Assembly (NCBI RefSeq): GCF_002797595.1 | Contig: NZ_PGFE01000001.1 | Location: 620,001-684,000, forward strand | Reading direction: 5' to 3' | Source: Sediminihabitans luteus | Lineage (GTDB): Bacteria > Actinomycetota > Actinomycetes > Actinomycetales > Cellulomonadaceae | Length of the DNA stretch: 64,000 nucleotides | Shown here: piece after piece, positions 1 to 8,088 of the stretch | Layout of the letters: each line of letters begins with the position of its first letter | How positions within the stretch are numbered: position 1 is the first letter of the stretch | Notes under the pieces: model-generated | Databases searched by the model: none | Told to the model about the DNA's origin: nothing | What the model saw: only the letters and a program-made list of their open reading frames with translations | Translations under genes and position numbers: made by a program

Positions 1-407
1 ACGTGGGCACGGTCGAGGTGAGCACGGTCGATGCCAGCCCTGGTCGCGCTGCGCGCGTCACCGTGCTCGGGCGCGCCGACGACGTCGTGCTCACGGGAGG
101 CGTCAACGTCGCGCCCGCCGCGGTCGAGGCCGCCCTCTCGGGCGTCGACGGGATCGGCGAGGTGTGCGTCGTCGGCGTCCCCGACCCCGAGTGGGGCGAG
201 GTCGTCGTCGCGGTCGTCACGGCCACGGGCGCGTCCCGCGACGAGCAGACGCTGCTCGGGCGGGCCCGCGTGCGCGTCGCGACTACCCTGGGTTCGCCCT
301 GGGCGCCCCGCCACCTGCTCGTCGTCGACGCGCTCTGGCACCGCGGACCGGGCAAGATCGACCGGTCGGCCGTGCGTGCCCACGCGACGCGCGCGCTCGG
401 CCGGTGA
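1..407 (+). CDS. menE: C-terminal part of an AMP-forming acyl-CoA ligase, probably o-succinylbenzoate-CoA ligase (partial)
   Basis: The reading frame is open from the left edge (first full codon at position 3) to a TGA at 405-407, so only the last 135 or so residues are present. They match the C-terminal subdomain of ANL ligases: GRADDVVLTGGVNVAP carries the hinge Asp, a VVGVPDPEWGE turn follows, and GPGKIDRSAV holds the catalytic lysine loop. MenE activates o-succinylbenzoate with CoA for menaquinone synthesis. The family fold is clear from sequence; the menE assignment is inferred from menA starting 60 bp downstream on the same strand. Confidence 0.8.
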   Translation, partial: VGTVEVSTVDASPGRAARVTVLGRADDVVLTGGVNVAPAAVEAALSGVDGIGEVCVVGVPDPEWGEVVVAVVTATGASRDEQTLLGRARVRVATTLGSPWAPRHLLVVDALWHRGPGKIDRSAVRAHATRALGR

Positions 408-466
408 CCACGACCGACCCGCCCGGGACCCTCCCCGCCCCGGCCCGCACCACAGACAGGACACGC

Positions 467-1336
467 ATGGCCTCCGCCTCCGAGTGGCTCCAGGGCGCTC
501 GACCCCGCACGCTGCCCGCCGCCGCCGCCCCCGTGATCGTCGGGACCGGCGCCGCCGCCTACGCTGACGGGTTCGACCTGCTGCGCGCGCTGCTCGCCCT
601 CGGCGTCGCGCTCGCCCTGCAGGTGGGCGTCAACTACGCCAACGACTACTCGGACGGCGTGCGCGGCACCGACGTCGACCGGGTCGGGCCGCTGCGGCTG
701 ACCGCCACGGGGCTCGTGCCCCCGCGTCAGGTCAAGGTCGCGGCGTTCGCCGCGTTCGGCGTCGCCGCGGTGCTCGGACTCGTCATCGTCGTGCTCAGCG
801 GGCACTGGTGGCTGCTCGCCGTGGGTGCGGCGTGCGTGGTCGCCGCCTGGTACTACACGGGCGGCAAGACCCCGTACGGGTACCTCGGGCTCGGCGAGGT
901 GGGGGTGTTCGTGTTCTTCGGCCTCGTCGCGACCGTGGGCACGACCTACGTGCAGGCGGACGCCGTCCCCTGGGTCGCGTGGGTGGGCGCGGTCGCGGTG
1001 GGGCTCATCGCGTGCGCGATCCTCATGGTCAACAACGTGCGCGACATCCCGACCGACGCGGTCGCGGGCAAGCGCACGCTCGCCGTGCGCCTGGGCGACC
1101 GGCGGGCGCGGTTCGCGTACGCGGCGCTCGTCTGGCTGCCGCTCGTGCTCGGGCTCACGTGCGCGGCGGTCGCGCCGTGGAGCTTCCTGCTGATCCTGCT
1201 GCTCGCCCCCGCCGCGGTGCTGACGGTGCCCGTCGTCGCGGGCGCGCGGGGACGCGCGCTCGTGCCCGTGCTCGCCGGCACGGGCATGTACGAGCTCGCG
1301 TTCGGGGTGCTGCTGGGCCTGGGGCTCGCGCTCTAG
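467..1336 (+). CDS. menA: 1,4-dihydroxy-2-naphthoate polyprenyltransferase
   Basis: A 289-residue UbiA-family membrane prenyltransferase that attaches the polyprenyl tail to 1,4-dihydroxy-2-naphthoate, giving demethylmenaquinone. The first Asp-rich motif, NDYSDGVRGTD, lies at residues 59-69 and the second, NNVRDIPTDAVAGKRTLA, near residue 190; both bind Mg-diphosphate. About eight hydrophobic helices are visible. The ATG at 467 was chosen over longer in-frame starts because MASASEWLQGARPRTLP is the typical MenA N-terminus and a GACAGGA ribosome-binding site precedes it. It follows the menE fragment on the same strand, so the two probably form one transcription unit. Confidence 0.95.
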   Translation: MASASEWLQGARPRTLPAAAAPVIVGTGAAAYADGFDLLRALLALGVALALQVGVNYANDYSDGVRGTDVDRVGPLRLTATGLVPPRQVKVAAFAAFGVAAVLGLVIVVLSGHWWLLAVGAACVVAAWYYTGGKTPYGYLGLGEVGVFVFFGLVATVGTTYVQADAVPWVAWVGAVAVGLIACAILMVNNVRDIPTDAVAGKRTLAVRLGDRRARFAYAALVWLPLVLGLTCAAVAPWSFLLILLLAPAAVLTVPVVAGARGRALVPVLAGTGMYELAFGVLLGLGLAL

Positions 1337-1358
1337 CCCGGCGTCAGGCGGACGGTCC

Positions 1359-1658
1359 TCAGCCCGCGGAGCGCTGCGCGTCGTCCGCGGCGTCCTCGGC
1401 GGCGTCGTCGTCCGCCAGACCGCGCTGGAACCGGCTGCCCTTGCCGTCGGCCTTGAGCTCGCGACGACGCTCGCCGCGCGTCGCGAGGTAGGTCGCCGCG
1501 GCGTCGCGGGGCTTGGCGAGCAGCAGGTACGACAGGAGCAGCGCGACGACCGCGGCCAGGAGCACGAGCAGCCAGTCGCGTACGCCCGCGAGGTAGAGAC
1601 CGCCGAGGGCGGCGGCGAACAGCAGCAGGCGCAGGACGGTGTAGGTCACGAGGGGCAC
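1359..1658 (-). CDS. DUF4229 family small membrane protein
   Basis: A 99-residue protein with two adjacent hydrophobic helices (about residues 5-45), followed by a charged Arg/Lys/Asp tail. This is the layout of DUF4229 proteins found beside men and ccs genes in Actinomycetota; no function is established. The GTG at 1658 is preferred over the upstream ATG because a GGGAAG ribosome-binding site lies directly before it and the protein then begins at the first helix. It converges on menA (22-bp gap) and diverges from the PLDc_N gene, whose promoter overlaps its 5' end. Confidence 0.75.
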   Translation of the reverse strand: MPLVTYTVLRLLLFAAALGGLYLAGVRDWLLVLLAAVVALLLSYLLLAKPRDAAATYLATRGERRRELKADGKGSRFQRGLADDDAAEDAADDAQRSAG

Positions 1659-1689
1659 GCTTCCCAGGGTAGGCGCATAGGCTGGGTGC

Positions 1690-2166
1690 ATGTTCCGCCT
1701 CGTCATGGTCCTGGCCGCCGTCGGCCTCGCCGTCTACGCCCTCGCCGACTGCGCGAGCAGCGACTCGAACGAGCGCGGGGGTGCCCCGAAGTGGCTGTGG
1801 TACCTGATCATCGTCGTGCTGCCGCTGTTCGGTCCGCTCGCCTGGATCCTCTCCCGGCGCTCGCGCACGACCCGGGTCGCCGGGACCGGCTCGCGCCCCG
1901 CACGGGGCGCCCAGCGTCGCGGCCCGGTCGCGCCCGACGACGACCCCGACTTCCTGTGGAAGCTCGAGCAGGAGCGCCGTCGCCGCGAGCGCGAGTCGGG
2001 CGGCGGCACCCCGACCGGTGACCGGACGGACGACGCGCCGTCCGGCCCCGGGTCGGACGACGCGGCCGCGGGCGGTGCGCCGTCCGACGGACCCGCCGGC
2101 GCGGGCGACGAGCCCGACGAGCGCCCGACCGACGACGACCGGCCCACGAGCGGCGGGCTCGCCTAG
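1690..2166 (+). CDS. PLDc_N domain membrane protein
   Basis: A 158-residue protein beginning with the PLD nuclease N-terminal domain: helix 1 at residues 1-18, a short loop, then KWLWYLIIVVLPLFGPLAWIL as helix 2 (about residues 34-55). The remaining 100 residues are polar, rich in Asp, Gly, Arg and Pro, and probably disordered cytoplasmic tail. PLDc_N proteins are common beside menaquinone and cytochrome c genes in Actinomycetota, but the function is unknown. A -10 hexamer TAGGCT (1678-1683) ends six bases before the ATG and no ribosome-binding site is present, which suggests a leaderless transcript. Confidence 0.85.
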   Translation: MFRLVMVLAAVGLAVYALADCASSDSNERGGAPKWLWYLIIVVLPLFGPLAWILSRRSRTTRVAGTGSRPARGAQRRGPVAPDDDPDFLWKLEQERRRRERESGGGTPTGDRTDDAPSGPGSDDAAAGGAPSDGPAGAGDEPDERPTDDDRPTSGGLA

Positions 2167-2282
2167 GCGCTTCTCCCGTAGGGGTGATGAAACGTTCGGC
2201 ATGATCGCCCGCCGAGCTCCTCGCGGCCTTGCTCGTTGTCCTTCGCCTGTGGCGGCGTCGGGTGGAATGGCGTGGGGCGGAG

Positions 2283-2325
2283 GCGTGGACGGCGTCCCAC
2301 TCATCAAGCGAGGCGCCGTCCACGC
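2283..2325. terminator. Bidirectional hairpin terminator between convergent genes
   Basis: A perfect 12-bp inverted repeat, GCGTGGACGGCG at 2283-2294 and its complement at 2314-2325, encloses a 19-base loop. It lies between the end of the PLDc_N gene and the end of the convergent DUF11 gene. No long T-run follows, which is usual for GC-rich actinobacteria. Confidence 0.6.
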
Positions 2326-2330
2326 TGGGC

Positions 2331-3578
2331 TCAGCTGCAGCTGATGATGAGCCCCGTCAGAACGCTGCACGACGTGCTCGCCGTGTCGTTGGCCGTGTTC
2401 GGGTCGTCTGGTGATGACGACGTTCGAGTCGCAGTTGCCGAGAGCGACCCGAGTGAGAGCAACCCCAGGTTCGCGCGGAACGTCTGAGAAGCAGCGCTGC
2501 CGTTCGTGATCGCTCCTGTCACGCACGTGACGACGTCGGTGCTGCTGGTGTACCCACACCCAGCAGGGAGGTTCGAGGCTGAGGTCACTGCTGACGGGAG
2601 CTGAATGCTCACGGTTGCTCCGAGCACGTCGCCTGGACCGTCGTTGCTCGAGGTCAGCGTGTAGGTGATGTACGACGTCAGGATCGGTCCGGCGACTGCG
2701 CCCAGCGTGACTCCGACATCCGCTGATGCCGCGTTGACGGTTGTTGTGGTCGAGTCCGTGTTGTTGCCCGCGGCTGGGTCGGCGTTGCTCGCCCCGGCAA
2801 TCGCCGCGTCAGCGGTGACCACCCCCACCGACGTCGTCGTCGCGTCGACCGAGATCGTCGTGGACGCTCCGTCAGCGACACTCACCGGGTAGCACTCGAG
2901 CGTCGAGCCGCTGGTCGTACATGCAGCACCTGGCGGAGTGAGGGAGCCGAGGGTGACTCCTGCGCCGGAGAAGTCCACGACGAAGCCGGCCGAGCCAGCG
3001 TCGGGCCCGTCGTTGGAGAGTTCGACCTCATAGGTGACGGTGTCGCCCACGGACACGGGGTCAGGGCTGTCAGTCACCTCGACTCCGAAATCTGACGACA
3101 GCGGTGCCGGAGAGATGGTGTAGGTCGCGCCGCGACCGTTGTCGGCGCGATACGGGTCGCTCTCGTTGAAGTACACGGTGGCGTTGAAGCCGCCCCTGCC
3201 CGCTTGCGTGAACTCGATCGAGTAGGTGGCGGTGAAGCTGTCCCCCGAGGCAAGACTCGCGAGGGTGCAGTCCGACGTGGCCCCCGACGTGCATGTGGCT
3301 GCCGTGGACGTCCCCGTGATGCTCCCCGTGGCGGCTCCGCTCCGTGTTCCCTTGAGGACCACGTCCGTCGCGGCGTCCGGCCCGTTGTTCGTCACAAGGA
3401 CGTCGTAGGTGAGGGTGCCCCCCACCTGTGCCGTGGTGCCGGATGCTGTCAGCGTGACGCTGAGATCGGCGATACCGGCAGCTGTGGCCGTGCTCGCCGA
3501 AGCGACAGCGCCGCCCACCGCGACGGCGACAACTGTGAGGGCGGCAAAGAATCTGGCACGTACGCGTTTGACGCTCAT
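2331..3578 (-). CDS. Secreted protein with three DUF11 (CARDB/Ig-like) repeats
   Basis: A 415-residue exported protein. Residues 1-33 are a signal peptide (basic start, hydrophobic helix, Ala-rich cleavage region STATAAG). Three DUF11 repeats follow (about 37-145, 155-265 and 270-400), each with the signature V-T-N-(N/D)-G-P-(D/G) and most with one Cys pair. There is no LPxTG motif and no C-terminal membrane helix. It ends in C-x9-C (Cys404, Cys414), a signature shared with the DUF11 protein at 6304. The ATG at 3578 has a GAAAGGG ribosome-binding site. Base composition is clearly less GC-rich than the neighbours. An ECF sigma gene lies upstream on the same strand. Likely role: surface or matrix protein; no ligand can be named. 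Confidence 0.85.
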   Translation of the reverse strand: MSVKRVRARFFAALTVVAVAVGGAVASASTATAAGIADLSVTLTASGTTAQVGGTLTYDVLVTNNGPDAATDVVLKGTRSGAATGSITGTSTAATCTSGATSDCTLASLASGDSFTATYSIEFTQAGRGGFNATVYFNESDPYRADNGRGATYTISPAPLSSDFGVEVTDSPDPVSVGDTVTYEVELSNDGPDAGSAGFVVDFSGAGVTLGSLTPPGAACTTSGSTLECYPVSVADGASTTISVDATTTSVGVVTADAAIAGASNADPAAGNNTDSTTTTVNAASADVGVTLGAVAGPILTSYITYTLTSSNDGPGDVLGATVSIQLPSAVTSASNLPAGCGYTSSTDVVTCVTGAITNGSAASQTFRANLGLLSLGSLSATATRTSSSPDDPNTANDTASTSCSVLTGLIISCS

Positions 3579-3747
3579 GGTGAACCCTTTCAGGTGAGTC
3601 ATTGCTGAGCCGGCACCGCGAGGTGGCGGCAAAGCCCGAGCTTCGTCGCCCGGACCTGAGACGAGCGGACGACGCGTTGACGCCCGCTCGCAGGACTACC
3701 CCTGGACATGTCCGGCCCCCCGACAAAGGTTCTCCACCGGCAGTCGG

Positions 3748-4338
3748 CTATGTCGCAGGACGCCCGAGGTCGTGCCTCAGCGCGTGTCGAGCACGGTAGA
3801 GACGTGACTTCACGGTCCCGACCGGCATCCCCAGGTATCGGGCGACGTCATTGACGCTTTGGTCGGCGAGAATGCACAGCGCCGCGACCTGAGAATCACG
3901 CGCGTCAAGCCGACCGATCGCCTGGCCAACCTTCCGTCCCAGTTCCCCTGCGACAACGATCTCCGCAGCACCGGAACCCGACGAAAGAGCGTCGCGCATG
4001 GACGCGAGCCGTGCCCACAGGCGACGCTGACGACGGGCTGCTCTCAGGTAGTTGTCGCCGACGCGGTTCGCCGTGGCGAGCAACCACGGGAGCATCGAAT
4101 CCCCCAGGACGATGTCGCTACGGCGACGCCATGCGTGCAGGAACGTCTCTGACGTGATGTCCTCTGCAAACGAACTCTCCCCGGACGTGGATGCGACGCG
4201 CGCGAGCCGACGACACGTGTGGCGGTAGACGGCCTTGACGTGGCGGCGGTAGAGCGCCTCGAACGCGAGGTCGTCGCCCTGGCAGGCAGCCGTCAGGAGA
4301 GAGGCGTCGGGCGCAGTGTCATATCTCGGGCGGCCCAT
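3748..4338 (-). CDS. ECF-type RNA polymerase sigma factor
   Basis: A 196-residue sigma-70 family protein with only regions 2 and 4. Region 2 (about residues 18-95) contains FEALYRRHVKAVYRH and the ITSETFLHAWRRR core-binding helix. Region 4 (about 130-190) has LDARDSQVAALCILADQSVNDVARYLGMPVGTVKSRLYRAR, a standard helix-turn-helix, broken here as prose evidence: the DNA-reading helix is MPVGTVKSRLYRAR. The ATG at 4338 is chosen because AAGGAG lies 4-5 bases upstream, better than ATGs at 4368 and 4371. No anti-sigma gene is adjacent. The next gene downstream on the same strand (170 bp away) is the DUF11 protein, a candidate target. Confidence 0.9.
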   Translation of the reverse strand: MGRPRYDTAPDASLLTAACQGDDLAFEALYRRHVKAVYRHTCRRLARVASTSGESSFAEDITSETFLHAWRRRSDIVLGDSMLPWLLATANRVGDNYLRAARRQRRLWARLASMRDALSSGSGAAEIVVAGELGRKVGQAIGRLDARDSQVAALCILADQSVNDVARYLGMPVGTVKSRLYRARHALRHDLGRPAT

Positions 4339-4750
4339 CGAGCTCCTTGGTATGGGTGCCGGGCGCATCACAAGTCTGCGGTCGGTCGGTGTCGCCGACG
4401 TTCACGGCCTCGGTCTCGTTGGCGGAGACCTGCAGCCGCTGCACCGAGTTCAATCGGCACCGCGTTCAACCGGCACCGCGACGATCTGCACGTGCGGACC
4501 GTCCGCAACGACGGGCTTGGTGGACATGAGTGCGAGTCAAGGTCGACGCGCCGAGCATGGACTGCCCGGTTGCTTGGCCTGGACAAGCGCTGGCGATGCG
4601 GTCGGTGCCGACGTTCGAGAGGAAGCTCGCCTTGTGAACGGCGTTGTGGACCGCCCCGTCAGACCGACCGCGCCCTCGCGTTGCGGGTCCGGCGAGCCGA
4701 CTCATCCGCATGCGAACGACGGCCTGCTCTATGCCACGCCCGACCTGTGG
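4339..4750. other. Intergenic region of 412 bp between the sigma factor and the DegT gene
   Basis: No convincing gene on either strand. It contains the sigma factor's ribosome-binding site and presumably its promoter, the downstream end of the DegT unit, and one small tandem duplication at 4448-4479. Composition is less GC-rich than the flanking housekeeping DNA. Confidence 0.5.
4448..4479. repeat. Tandem 16-bp duplication upstream of the sigma gene
   Basis: GTTCAATCGGCACCGC at 4448-4463 is followed directly by GTTCAACCGGCACCGC at 4464-4479, with one difference. It sits about 110 bp upstream of the sigma factor start and could be a binding site pair or just a replication-slippage product. 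Confidence 0.5.
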
Positions 4751-5902
4751 TCATCTGAGCGCCGCCGCGTCGAGGGCTGGCGCACACACGCGCACGGCCT
4801 CCACGACGCGGTCGACTTCCTGAGACGTCAGCTCGGGGTAGCAGGGGATGCATACGAGTCGCCGCGTCAGCCCGTCCGCGACCGGGGTCGACGTCGCACG
4901 GTGCGGCATCCCGGTGAGCGCGGGCTGCTCCGCCAAGGTGGTCGGGTACACGCGCTCGCACACGACCCCGCGGCGGCCGGCCGCGAAGATGAACGCTTCC
5001 GCGTCGGCCACCTCGATCGCGAACTTGTACCAGGCGTGCCGTGCCCCGACCGGCACCTGCGGGAGCCCGACCGGGAGGCCGGCGAACGCACTCAGGTAGT
5101 GCTGCGCGATCTCGTCGCGCCGGTCCCGCCAGGCGTCGAGGCGATCGAGCTCCAAGAGAGTCACCGCCGCGGTGAGCTCGTCCATCCGTCCCCGAGTTCC
5201 CAGCTCGTGGTGGACGTAGCGATCCTCGGGATCACGCCCGAGGTCAGTGAGCCGCCGGACCCGACGCGTCGCCGACGGGTCGCGCGCGATCACGAGGCCG
5301 CCGTCCGCCAGACCGCCCGCGCACTTGCCGACCCACAGCGAGAAGCACCCGAAGTCGCCGAAGGTCCCAACCCGCCGTCCGGCGATCGAGGCACCGTGGG
5401 CCTGGGCACAGTCCTCGACCAGCGCGATGCCGTGCGAGGCCGCCAGCACGGACAGTTCAGGCAGATCCGCCGGTGCGCCGTGCATGTGCACCGGGACGAT
5501 GGCTGTGGTCCTGTCCGTCACGGCCGCAGCGACGGACTCGGGGTCGAGCGTGCGCGTCAGCGGGTCGACGTCCACGAGCACCGGGACCGCGCCGATGGAT
5601 GCTGCGGCGAACGCGGTCGACGCGAACGTCGTCACCGGCATCACCACCTCGTCGCCCGGACCGACGCCTGCCGCCCGCAGAGCGACCTGCAACGCGACGG
5701 TGCCGGACGAGACAGCGACCGCGTGCCCGCCCCAGGAGTCCTCGACAAAGCGTTCGAGAGCCCGCACCTGACTGCCCTTGTGGAACCTGCCCTCGTCGAC
5801 GACCCGGTCGAGCGCGACATGGATGTCGTCTCGCAGGGCCGCGACCCGCCGTGAGTGCGCCTCGGACGGGATGGGTTCGATCGTTCGGATCAGCATGGAC
5901 AT
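4751..5902 (-). CDS. DegT/DnrJ/EryC1/StrS family PLP-dependent aminotransferase
   Basis: A 383-residue fold-type I enzyme of the sugar aminotransferase family, which normally transfers an amino group from Glu or Gln to a nucleotide keto-sugar. VSSGTVALQVALRAAG (about 61-76) binds the cofactor phosphate, LVEDCAQAHGA (about 160-170) holds the cofactor-stacking and ring-nitrogen residues, and CFSLWVGKCAGGLADGG (about 184-200) carries the Schiff-base Lys. The ATG at 5902 has GAGGAG six bases upstream. No sugar nucleotidyltransferase, dehydratase or glycosyltransferase is nearby, so the substrate is unknown. It lies between the sigma/DUF11 pair and a second DUF11 gene, which hints at surface sugar decoration (inference only). 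Confidence 0.87.
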   Translation of the reverse strand: MSMLIRTIEPIPSEAHSRRVAALRDDIHVALDRVVDEGRFHKGSQVRALERFVEDSWGGHAVAVSSGTVALQVALRAAGVGPGDEVVMPVTTFASTAFAAASIGAVPVLVDVDPLTRTLDPESVAAAVTDRTTAIVPVHMHGAPADLPELSVLAASHGIALVEDCAQAHGASIAGRRVGTFGDFGCFSLWVGKCAGGLADGGLVIARDPSATRRVRRLTDLGRDPEDRYVHHELGTRGRMDELTAAVTLLELDRLDAWRDRRDEIAQHYLSAFAGLPVGLPQVPVGARHAWYKFAIEVADAEAFIFAAGRRGVVCERVYPTTLAEQPALTGMPHRATSTPVADGLTRRLVCIPCYPELTSQEVDRVVEAVRVCAPALDAAALR

Positions 5903-6303
5903 GCCCTGCTCCTCGCGGTCCGCGAGAGGTTCCCCTGCACCAGTCGCGTCCGCGCCGTGCGCTCCCCCCGCACCCACAAGCATGAGTCACGCCCAAGTAG
6001 GCGCAAGCCGTGTGCGTGCAGCCTTCGCGGAGTCCAGCGAGGAGTCGTAGGCTCGGGGTGCGGCGATCGAGGATGGCATGCTGGCGATGGTCCAGGCAGC
6101 GAGCGCTCAATGGTGACGCAACTCGTGCGTGTCGACGCTCATCACAGTTCTTTTGCATGGGTCGATCCAACGGCCGTGCCCGGGGGGGAGGAACTTTCTG
6201 CGCCATCGGTGGCGATCCACCGCAATCGCACTGGTGGGACATCTCTTGCGAGCCGAACCGCCCTGACCCCTTCGCGGTCGGGCGACGGAAAAGGAGCACT
6301 CCC
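5903..6303. other. Divergent intergenic region of 401 bp between the DegT and second DUF11 genes
   Basis: No supported gene. It holds both start regions: GAGGAG for the DegT gene at the left end and AAAAGGAG for the DUF11 gene at the right end. A GGAACTTT stretch at 6190-6196 resembles the -35 element of ECF promoters, but I see no matching -10 at the expected distance, so it is not called as a promoter. Confidence 0.45.
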
Positions 6304-7164
6304 ATGCATTCATCTCGCACGCGGCGACCAGGCGTCGCCCTCGCCGTCGTGGCGGCCACGCTGGCCGCACTCTTTGGCATCACGCTCGGCGCCGCACCCG
6401 CAAGCGCTGCCCCGAGCGTCACCTTCACGTCGAGCAACTTGTCTCCCGCGCCCGGCGACCAGTTCACGTTGACGATCACGGGCACGTCCGACGGCAACTA
6501 CACCGACGCCAACTTCCGCATCAGCAACACCAACTCGCCCGACTTCGCGGACGTGACGTCGCTGGTTGCCTGCAGCGGTGCGGCGAGCTGCGAGGAGCAC
6601 TTCGAGGCCCAGCGCGTGAACCTGGGGAACCTGACGACCGGCCAGCCGATCAACCTCACCATGACCCTGCAGGTTGACGCGGACGCGCCTTCCAGCAACG
6701 CGTTCCTGTACTACACGTTCAACGCGGGCGGCCAGACCCGCGGGTCGGGCAACGGGCCCGCGTTCAACATCACGGCACCAGCAGCCGATCTCGCAGTTGA
6801 CCTCTCGGCATCGCCCAACGGAATCCTCACCTCGACGGTCAAGTACGAGCTCGACGTGGCCAACGGCGGTCCCGGCGCACTCAGCGCGGCAACGATCACG
6901 ACGACCTTCTCCGGTGCGGTCACCAACGTCACATCTCCCGACGGGTGCACCTCTGCGGGTGGAACGGTCTCGTGCCCGATCGGCGCACTGGCGTCAGGGG
7001 CTTCGACGACGGCCGAGTTCTCCGTCCAGCCAGGACTCCTGGCTCTCGGCCCGTTCACGGCAACCTCCGTGCGCACGACGAGCACCCCGAACGATCCCAA
7101 CCCGGCCAACGACACCGCGACGGCGAGCTGCACCGCACTCACCTCGCTCATCGTGATCTGCTGA
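6304..7164 (+). CDS. Secreted DUF11-repeat protein, paralogue of the gene at 2331
   Basis: A 286-residue exported protein: signal peptide at residues 1-36 (SRTRRP start, hydrophobic stretch, APASAAPS cleavage region), a first domain at about 37-155 with a Cys pair (VACSGAASC), and a DUF11 domain at about 160-270. The last 130 residues align with the C-terminal repeat of the protein at 2331, including PNDPNPANDTATASC and a terminal C-x9-C (Cys276, Cys286, where Cys286 is the last residue). No sortase motif or anchor helix is present. The ATG at 6304 has an AAAAGGAG ribosome-binding site. Lower GC than the surroundings. Probable surface or extracellular protein. Confidence 0.85.
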   Translation: MHSSRTRRPGVALAVVAATLAALFGITLGAAPASAAPSVTFTSSNLSPAPGDQFTLTITGTSDGNYTDANFRISNTNSPDFADVTSLVACSGAASCEEHFEAQRVNLGNLTTGQPINLTMTLQVDADAPSSNAFLYYTFNAGGQTRGSGNGPAFNITAPAADLAVDLSASPNGILTSTVKYELDVANGGPGALSAATITTTFSGAVTNVTSPDGCTSAGGTVSCPIGALASGASTTAEFSVQPGLLALGPFTATSVRTTSTPNDPNPANDTATASCTALTSLIVIC

Positions 7165-7209
7165 CCGCAGTCTGCTGACGCCCGCCCCGACGGCGTTCAG
7201 CACAACGCA

Positions 7210-7246
7210 CCGGGTCGGGTGCCCCACACACCGGCACCCGACCCGG
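7210..7246. terminator. Strong hairpin terminator after the second DUF11 gene
   Basis: A perfect 14-bp stem, CCGGGTCGGGTGCC at 7210-7223 with its complement at 7233-7246, and a 9-base loop. It lies 45 bp past the stop codon of the DUF11 gene and upstream of the end of the convergent TetR gene, so it can serve both. Confidence 0.75.
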
Positions 7247-7357
7247 CCCACACCAGACAAGCCACGCGGCTGCCCCCAGCGCCACACCCACAGGCATCCG
7301 CTCGTGGGTCTTCGGGCGGAACTGCGGCGAGATCAGCGGCGCCAGGAAGAGACACAC

Positions 7358-7960
7358 CTACGAGAAGGAGTCAGCGCGGCCCCGACGCAGCAGCGCGAGC
7401 GCGGCGTCGGCCGTGCTGCGGGCGAGGTCCTCGTCGAGCCCGCCGGGCCCGGGCAGCAGGGCGCGGGTCAGGATCGGCCCGACGAGCACGTCGCACACGA
7501 ACGGCAGGTCGTGCGGCGGCCCGATCTCGCCGCGCGCGACGGCCCGGTCGACCACGCGCACGACCCGCACCCGCCGCGGGCCCATGAACCCCTCGCCGTA
7601 CAGGCGCGCGACGTCGGGGTCCGTGCGCACCGACTCGAGGATCCCGGGCAGGTTCTTGTGCAGCAGCGGGTCCGCGAACATGAGGACCTCGCCGCGCTGG
7701 AGCTCGAGCACGTCGCCGGCGAGCGACCCGGTGTCCGGGGTGGGCTCGTTGCCGTACCGCGACGCGATGACGGCGAACGCGAGGTGCGCGACGTTCGGGA
7801 AGCGGCGGTAGAACGCCGGACGCGTCGTGCCGATCTCGCTGCACAGACTCTCCACGGTGAGCCGCGAGTAGCCGTCGGTGCGCATGACGCGCTCGCCCAC
7901 GCGCAGCAGCGCGTCGGTGATCGCAGGGTCCTGGGGCCGCCCCGGCGGCGACGACGACAT
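7358..7960 (-). CDS. TetR/AcrR family transcriptional regulator
   Basis: A 200-residue regulator. The N-terminal helix-turn-helix covers about residues 14-60 (ITDALLRVGERVMRTDGY, then SLCSEIGTTRPAFYRRFPNVAHLAF). The C-terminal ligand domain ends with DEDLARSTADAALALLRRG, typical of the TetR_C_16-like class. The ATG at 7960 is used; the ribosome-binding site is weak (GGTAG). It is divergent from the AvrD-family gene and shares a 128-bp intergenic region that contains an 18-bp palindrome, so it is one of two candidate regulators of that gene. Confidence 0.9.
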   Translation of the reverse strand: MSSSPPGRPQDPAITDALLRVGERVMRTDGYSRLTVESLCSEIGTTRPAFYRRFPNVAHLAFAVIASRYGNEPTPDTGSLAGDVLELQRGEVLMFADPLLHKNLPGILESVRTDPDVARLYGEGFMGPRRVRVVRVVDRAVARGEIGPPHDLPFVCDVLVGPILTRALLPGPGGLDEDLARSTADAALALLRRGRADSFS

Positions 7961-8051
7961 GCTGGTGACGCTACCAACGGCACCTCGTGTGATGCCCGCG
8001 GCACGCGAGGATCCTGCCTCCGATGGCACGGCCGACGGTTTCACGATTCGC

Positions 8052-8069
8052 TTACGCCTGACGGCGTAA
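8052..8069. promoter_or_regulatory. Perfect 18-bp operator-like palindrome upstream of the AvrD-family gene
   Basis: TTACGCCTGACGGCGTAA has 7-bp arms around a 4-base spacer. It ends 19 bp before the ATG at 8089 and lies within the shared promoter region of the divergent TetR gene. Size, symmetry and position suit a TetR-family dimer site. Which regulator binds is not visible from sequence. Confidence 0.6.
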
Positions 8070-8088
8070 TGCGACTAACCGGAGGCGC

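Noticed and set aside
4466..4711. Small minus-strand gene in the 412-bp gap
   Set aside because: No ribosome-binding site, no hydrophobic or domain pattern, and biased composition.
6190..6215. ECF-type promoter before the second DUF11 gene
   Set aside because: GGAACTTT resembles a -35, but no matching -10 is found 16-17 bp further on, and the first DUF11 gene lacks the same sequence.
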